Source of the DNA: Bradyrhizobium sp. AZCC 1721
GTDB lineage: Bacteria > Pseudomonadota > Alphaproteobacteria > Rhizobiales > Xanthobacteraceae
Direction of reading: 5' to 3'
DNA length: 64,000 nucleotides
Assembly: GCF_036924715.1 (NCBI RefSeq)
Contig: NZ_JAZHSB010000001.1
Location: forward strand, 6,067,001 to 6,131,000
Shown: piece by piece, positions 59,658 through 64,000 of the stretch
Position numbering within the stretch: the first letter of the stretch is position 1
Layout of the letters: the number at the start of each line of letters is the position of its first letter
Translations under genes and position numbers: made by a program
The notes under the pieces: generated by a model
The model's input: only the letters and a program-made list of their open reading frames with translations
The model's database searches: none
Told to the model about the DNA's origin: nothing

Positions 59658-60305
59658 ATGCCCAGATATCGACTGCATTACTTTCCGGAGTCGGGAAACA
59701 GCTACAAGCTCGCGCTGATGCTCACCCTGTGTGGGCAGAGCTTCGAGCCGGTATGGACCGATTTCGGCGGCGGCATCACGCGCACGCCGGAATGGCGGCG
59801 CGACGTCAATCCGATGGGCGAAATTCCCGTGCTCGAGGTCGACGGCGAGCGTCTCACCCAGACAGCGCCGATCCTACTCAAGCTGGCAAAGCAATTCGGC
59901 CGGTTCGACGGCGAGACCGAGCAGGAACAGTTCGAATTGCTGCGCTGGCTGTTCTGGGACAACCACAAGCTCACCGGTTACATGGCGACGTACCGCTATT
60001 TCCGAACCTTCACGCCGTCGCCGGACGAGCACGTGCTGAAACATTTCCGCAGGCGCCTCGACGATTTCCTGTCGATTCTCGAACAACACATGCAGAAGAA
60101 TGCATTCGCCATCGGCGAACGGCCGACGGTGGCCGACATTTCCATGATGGCCTATCTGCATTATCCCGCAGACGAGACCGGGTATGATTGGGCGGTGAGC
60201 CATCCCGCGATCAACGCCTGGCTCGCGCGGATGGCGCAACTGCCCGGCTGGAAATCAGCGTATGATCTGCTACCCGGCAAGCGCCTGACGCACTACGCCA
60301 AATAG
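59658..60305 (+). CDS. Glutathione S-transferase family protein
   Basis: A 215-residue GST. The N-terminal thioredoxin-like half reads LHYFPESGNSYKLALMLTLC and NPMGEIPVLEVDGERLTQTA (the cis-Pro and the glutamyl-binding Gln-Thr region). The helical half ends with FAIGERPTVADISMMAYLHY, the usual N-capping-box region. The Ser in PESGNS may be the activating residue. It follows a CoA-transferase gene by 11 bases. The substrate is unknown; the pairing suggests detoxification or catabolism, as an inference. Confidence 0.88.
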   Translation: MPRYRLHYFPESGNSYKLALMLTLCGQSFEPVWTDFGGGITRTPEWRRDVNPMGEIPVLEVDGERLTQTAPILLKLAKQFGRFDGETEQEQFELLRWLFWDNHKLTGYMATYRYFRTFTPSPDEHVLKHFRRRLDDFLSILEQHMQKNAFAIGERPTVADISMMAYLHYPADETGYDWAVSHPAINAWLARMAQLPGWKSAYDLLPGKRLTHYAK

Positions 60306-60332
60306 TCGTGCGTCAAGCGACCTTGCGTATCG

Positions 60333-61835
60333 CTACCGGCTTTTGACGAAGCACATGCCGATGCGCGAGATCTTGCCGGCGGCTTGACAGGTCAGCCCTT
60401 CGGCGCAGGTCCAGTCGCGAAAACTTCCGTCATCGTTGGCGGCTGACTTGCCTCGCACATAACAATGCGCGCCCCAGCCGTCGTAGTAGTTGCTGCCGGC
60501 AAGTTCGGTGCTGCCGCGCAACTGCGGACGGCTGGCAAATCCGCGCGAATAGTCCGGCGGCTCGCCGTCGCGCAGCGCCGCGAGAATATCGCGGCGGCGG
60601 ATCTGGTCGCCGAAGAAGTGCGGCGACGCCGGCACCACGGTTGTATTCGAAGGCTTGTCAGCCATCCAGTCGACGCCTGGGAAATGAAAGCCACCGATGC
60701 CGCGCGTCTGATGGCAGCCGGAACAGGTCACGTCGTTGAGCCGCCGCTCGAACCCGGCACGCGAGCGGATATTCTGCAGCTTCGCGCCGCCTTCCGTGGC
60801 CTTCCTTAACGCCGTCACCACGTCAGCATCGCTGAACACGGCGCCCTCTCCATGCACCAGCCCGAATTCCGGCTCCAGATCCGACGGATCGAATCCGACC
60901 GGCGTTGGCGCAATCGCGCCGCTCGCGAGGAATTTTTCCGGGATCAGCACGGTGCCACGATCGAACGCGACGAGATTGACGGGATCGAGCAGCCATGCCC
61001 TGAACTCGCGCTTGAGGCCATCGTCCGCCAGAAGGCGCGCACGGTCGATCTGGTTCTCCATCGGCGATTCCACGAACGCGCGCGCTTGCCGGTCGTAGCG
61101 AAACACCTTCAGGAGATAATCAGTACGGAAGTCGCGAACCGAGGATTTCGGCGCGTGCGCGATCTGGAGATTGGTCTCGATGCGATCGATATTCTGATAG
61201 TCGATCAGATCGAGCGGGCCATCGCTCGCCGACGGCTCTCCGCCGAGCCAGCGCCTGGCAATTTCGGAGCATGCGATCGCCGCCCCCTCGCCTCTTGCCT
61301 TCAGCACGAGGTTCAGCGTCATCGGCAGCCGCGGCGGCGACGCATCGTCGCCCGCCGCCTTGTTGACCCGCGTCAGGCGGTAAATCAGGCGTATCTCGCC
61401 GCAGCTTGCTTCTGCGGCGTAGGTGCGGTCCATACGATTGACGATGCCGGCCAGCACGAACCGCGTCTCTTGTGAATAAAGCAGCGTGCGGTCGAACAAT
61501 TGGAAATCGAAGCCCTCGCCGATGCCGATCGTTTCCTTTGAAAGGCTCGCGTGATGCCGCGCGATGTAGCGATCGAACTCGCCGTCGATCGCATGCCGGA
61601 CTGTCGCCATCGATGGCAAAGCGAATAATTCGCTATTGGCAAGCGGGATATCCGCCGACCGCTCCGGCACGAGCATGCGGTCGAGGCGAAGTTTTCCACC
61701 ATCAAGCCCGCGTAACGTCACGGGATCGGTGATAGCGGCACCGCGCCCAAGCGCCGCACCCTGTGCCGCACGCGCCGACAAAGCACCACACAGCAGAGCA
61801 AACAAAATGGCGAGAAATCGTGGCGCGCGGCTCAT
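60333..61835 (-). CDS. Exported protein with one c-type haem motif
   Basis: A 500-residue protein with a signal peptide (FLAILFALLCGALSARAAQG). The only clear motif is the haem c site VTCSGCHQTRGIGGFHFPGV (CxxCH, with His or Met as possible sixth ligand). The N-terminal ~330 residues (IVNRMDRTYAAEASCGEIRL, RTDYLLKVFRYDRQARAFVE) do not match a domain I know. The tail has paired Cys residues (AHCYVRGKSAAN, WTCAEGLTCQAAGKI, GMCFVKSR), likely disulfides. It may be a periplasmic oxidoreductase or electron carrier. It stands alone and converges with the GST gene. Confidence 0.7.
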   Translation of the reverse strand: MSRAPRFLAILFALLCGALSARAAQGAALGRGAAITDPVTLRGLDGGKLRLDRMLVPERSADIPLANSELFALPSMATVRHAIDGEFDRYIARHHASLSKETIGIGEGFDFQLFDRTLLYSQETRFVLAGIVNRMDRTYAAEASCGEIRLIYRLTRVNKAAGDDASPPRLPMTLNLVLKARGEGAAIACSEIARRWLGGEPSASDGPLDLIDYQNIDRIETNLQIAHAPKSSVRDFRTDYLLKVFRYDRQARAFVESPMENQIDRARLLADDGLKREFRAWLLDPVNLVAFDRGTVLIPEKFLASGAIAPTPVGFDPSDLEPEFGLVHGEGAVFSDADVVTALRKATEGGAKLQNIRSRAGFERRLNDVTCSGCHQTRGIGGFHFPGVDWMADKPSNTTVVPASPHFFGDQIRRRDILAALRDGEPPDYSRGFASRPQLRGSTELAGSNYYDGWGAHCYVRGKSAANDDGSFRDWTCAEGLTCQAAGKISRIGMCFVKSR

Positions 61836-61924
61836 GTCGCAACTAACACCGCGCGAAGAGGTCTATTCAAGAAAAAAGGCGCTTCACATCGCCGTGAAAC
61901 GCCTTGCTGTTGGTTTGTCGTGCG

Positions 61925-62923
61925 TTATCGCGCGGCGATCAGGCCTTTGCTGGTCACGACCACCCAACGGCCGTCCTGCTTGCGAATGGCGTCGACACGG
62001 CCGAGGCCGGGCACGGGATCGCCGGCATAGACCTCATACATGCCGCGGCGGCTCTCGATCAGCGCGCTGCCGTTGCCGACATCGCGCAATACCCAGCCTT
62101 CGACGGTCGGCAGGCGGGCGACTTCAGGCTTGGGCGGAACCGCGGGTGCTGGCGCGGGCGCGGCGGCAGCAACCTGCTGCGGCACCGAGCCGGTCACTTC
62201 CTTCGCAGGGGCCGGCGCGGCAGCAGCGGTCGTTGCGGAGGCCTGGGCGGCGCGGAGCTTGTCGACGGTCTCGCTGAGCTTGGCAAGTTTCGCCGCGGGC
62301 TCGGCCTGGGCCTTCTCGACCTTGTCGAGGCGATCACTGGCCTTGTTGAGCTGGCCTGTCGTCGTCTTGGACGTCTGCTCCAGGCTCGCCTTCAGTGCAC
62401 CGATCTCGGCATCGAGCCGCGCCACCGAGGCTTCGAGGGCGCTGTCCTTTGCCGACGCCTGGGTCGAATCTCCGGCCATCAACTTTCCAATACCTGTGGT
62501 CGCCAACGCGCCACTGAGCGCACCGGCCACGGTCGCCAGCGCCACAACGGCGGCCATGGCGCCGATCCTGCGCTTGCCGGACGATGGCTCCGCCGGCGCA
62601 GCCTTCGTCTCAGTGCCGACGCGGTCGCCAGGCGACATGATCGTCACATTGCCGGGGAAGCGCGGCGCTTCCGGCTTTACGGCGTCGATTTTGGGAGCAT
62701 CAACCTTGGGAGCCTCAACCTTTGGCGCTTCCATGTTGACGGCGTCCACCTTGGGCGCGTCTGGCTTCGGGGCGGTCTCTTCCTGCTCGGGCGCCAGTCT
62801 CACGGGCTCGACCTCAGCCGCGGCGGCCACCGGCTCGCTCGGCGCCGGTTTGTCCGGTGCGGCTGGCCCGGCCCCAAGGGTTCCGGTCTCACCGCTGGTG
62901 GGCTGGGATTGTTGATCGCTCAC
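61925..62923 (-). CDS. Membrane protein with repeat-rich N terminus and coiled coil
   Basis: A 332-residue protein beginning at a GTG (62923) with GGAG upstream. The N-terminal 90 residues are disordered and hold five-residue repeats: APKVD, MEAPKVE, APKVD, APKID. A transmembrane helix follows (AMAAVVALATVAGALSGALA), then a coiled coil (SALEASVARLDAEIGALKAS and LSETVDKLRAAQ) and a folded C-terminal domain (LPTVEGWVLRDVGNGSALIE, YEVYAGDPVPGLGRVDAIRK). This layout is common in Bradyrhizobium and other rhizobia and is of unknown function; the C-terminal domain is periplasmic. Confidence 0.72.
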   Translation of the reverse strand: MSDQQSQPTSGETGTLGAGPAAPDKPAPSEPVAAAAEVEPVRLAPEQEETAPKPDAPKVDAVNMEAPKVEAPKVDAPKIDAVKPEAPRFPGNVTIMSPGDRVGTETKAAPAEPSSGKRRIGAMAAVVALATVAGALSGALATTGIGKLMAGDSTQASAKDSALEASVARLDAEIGALKASLEQTSKTTTGQLNKASDRLDKVEKAQAEPAAKLAKLSETVDKLRAAQASATTAAAAPAPAKEVTGSVPQQVAAAAPAPAPAVPPKPEVARLPTVEGWVLRDVGNGSALIESRRGMYEVYAGDPVPGLGRVDAIRKQDGRWVVVTSKGLIAAR

Positions 62924-63163
62924 GTTGGATTCTCCAGAATTGATTGACCATTTGGTAACTTTTATTGCTTGCCAAATCGTTACCGGCCCGGGCCTTACCG
63001 AAATTTTAGGAACTGATCCGGTCCGGTTTTGGCCTGATACACGTCAGCCATCCCGGTCCAGCCTTTCCTATGCTGCCCTGCGGCATCCGTGGTTCCGTTT
63101 GCGCCGGCTCTTTTCCCGACTAACATGGACGCAACCGACCAGCCAGAAAGGCAGGGGGCCACC

Positions 63164-63538
63164 ATGACCATCGAGAAATGCATCAACGAGTTTGATGTAG
63201 ATGACGTCATTTTTGAGGAAGGCTCGACCGGCCGGGAACTGTTCGTCGTGCTCGACGGCAAGGTCGAGATCGCCAAGATGAACGGCGCCAGCAAGACCGT
63301 GATCGTCACGCTCGGCAAGGGTGAGTTCTTCGGCGAGATGGCGGTAATCGACGGCTCGGCGCGTTCGGCGACGGCCATTGCGGCCACCCCACACACCCGC
63401 GTGATGCGCATAAATCACGCCCGCTTCGTCTACCTGGTGAGCCAGCAGCCTGCCTTTGCGCTGATGATCATGGATGCGCTCAGCAAGCGCCTGCGGGCCT
63501 CCAACACGGTCGCCTTCCGAACCGCGGGCGGTTCATGA
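63164..63538 (+). CDS. Stand-alone cyclic nucleotide-binding domain protein
   Basis: A 124-residue protein made only of a cNMP-binding domain: VIFEEGSTGRELFVVLDGKV, VTLGKGEFFGEMAVIDGSAR and SATAIAATPHTRVMRI. The phosphate-binding cassette is FFGEMAVIDGSARSAT, with the Glu and Arg that contact the ligand in CRP, so real cAMP or cGMP binding is likely. There is no helix-turn-helix. Its stop overlaps the start of the next gene (ATGA), a metallo-beta-lactamase-fold hydrolase, so it should work with that protein. AGGGGG lies upstream of ATG 63164. Confidence 0.85.
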   Translation: MTIEKCINEFDVDDVIFEEGSTGRELFVVLDGKVEIAKMNGASKTVIVTLGKGEFFGEMAVIDGSARSATAIAATPHTRVMRINHARFVYLVSQQPAFALMIMDALSKRLRASNTVAFRTAGGS

Positions 63539-64000
63539 GCGAGCGCAGACCAAGCCCGTTCAAGACGCTGCTCGAGAGCGACTTCTGTACGCTGATCCAG
63601 GCCGCCGAAGACGTCTACCAGGTCCGCTTCAAGAACCGTGCGGCGAACGCCTATCTGGTGCGAGGGAGCTCGCGCACCATCCTGATCGATGTCGGGCTAT
63701 CCTCGAACTATCCGCACCTGCTGACGTCTCTCGATCACGTCGGGGTAAAGCCCGACGATATCGATATGGTAGTGCTGAGCCACGAGCATCTCGACCACAT
63801 CGGCGCGGCCTATCATTTCCACGGCCGCGCCTTCATCGCCGCGCACCGCCTCGCCGCCAACAAGATCATGCTGCGCGACGACTTCTCAATGCTGCGCAAG
63901 ATGTTCAACGAGCCGAACGTGCCGATCAACATCGATCTCTGGCTTGAAGAAGGCAATTTGATCGACCTCGGCAGTTTCCGCCTCAACGTGATGCACACGC
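63535..64000 (+). CDS. Metallo-beta-lactamase-fold hydrolase (partial, runs off the right edge)
   Basis: The first 155 codons are present. The dizinc motif VVLSHEHLDHIGAAYHFHGR (HxHxDH) is clear, after the strand pattern YLVRGSSRTILIDVGLSSNY. Such proteins hydrolyse small esters, thioesters, cyclic nucleotides or nucleic acid. Translation is coupled to the cyclic nucleotide-binding protein by a four-base overlap, so the hydrolase may be regulated by it or act on a cyclic nucleotide. The C-terminal part is outside the window, so the subfamily is open. Confidence 0.85.
   Translation, partial: MSERRPSPFKTLLESDFCTLIQAAEDVYQVRFKNRAANAYLVRGSSRTILIDVGLSSNYPHLLTSLDHVGVKPDDIDMVVLSHEHLDHIGAAYHFHGRAFIAAHRLAANKIMLRDDFSMLRKMFNEPNVPINIDLWLEEGNLIDLGSFRLNVMHT

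Overview
The window is high-GC chromosomal DNA from an alphaproteobacterium of the order Hyphomicrobiales, most likely Bradyrhizobium or a close relative. The evidence is a PutA of about 1000 residues without a DNA-binding domain, CheA with a fused receiver domain next to ChpT, an EipA/DUF1134 protein, the YcjX/YcjF pair, a cyclase with a haem-type membrane anchor, and several intergenic palindromes of the kind scattered through Bradyrhizobium genomes. No rRNA, CRISPR array, prophage or intact insertion sequence was seen.

Layout. 0-3 kb: end of a histidine kinase with its receiver protein, an outer-membrane barrel protein, an orphan alpha-oxoamine synthase, and a transposase remnant. 3.2-9.9 kb: a chemotaxis operon on the minus strand (chpT, cheA, cheW, cheY, cheB, cheR); cheA carries an apparent one-base insertion. 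10-16.9 kb: CysQ-like phosphatase, YHS protein, EipA, a coiled-coil membrane protein, tRNA-Val, and a run of small or decayed genes including a PEP-CTERM-like remnant. 17-27 kb: exported M20 peptidase, a ThDP enzyme, an L,D-transpeptidase, DUF2927, a LysR regulator, and an M48 peptidase/YjgN pair. 27-33 kb: isovaleryl-CoA dehydrogenase, two tandem cytochromes P450 and a flavin monooxygenase. 33-38 kb: small membrane proteins, an ArsR-like regulator with a clear operator and its SRPBCC partner, a hydrolase remnant and an orphan substrate-binding protein. 37-45 kb: a LysR-controlled acyl-CoA module (acyl-CoA dehydrogenase, CoA-transferase, hot-dog hydratase), then a benzoylformate-decarboxylase-like enzyme bracketed by palindromes, an SDR and a hemolysin III protein. 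46-64 kb: YcjX/YcjF, a GT39 glycosyltransferase, a redox-type adenylate cyclase, a cold-shock protein, PutA, a CoA-transferase/GST pair, a c-type cytochrome-like protein, and a cyclic-nucleotide-binding protein coupled to a metallo-hydrolase.

Functional themes. One is motility and signalling: Che proteins, ChpT, the cyclase and a separate cNMP-binding domain. Another is catabolism of branched or short-chain acyl-CoA, aromatic and hydrophobic compounds: IVD, P450s, flavin monooxygenase, two CaiB-type transferases and two ThDP enzymes. A third is the cell envelope: Omp, EipA, L,D-transpeptidase, M48 and GT39. Three places show a single extra base that breaks an otherwise good reading frame (cheA, a 49-residue protein at 14 kb, a small membrane protein at 33.4 kb). 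These may be real mutations or homopolymer sequencing errors, and the sequence alone does not decide.

Limits: all family calls are by eye from motifs and recalled homologues; no alignment or search was run.
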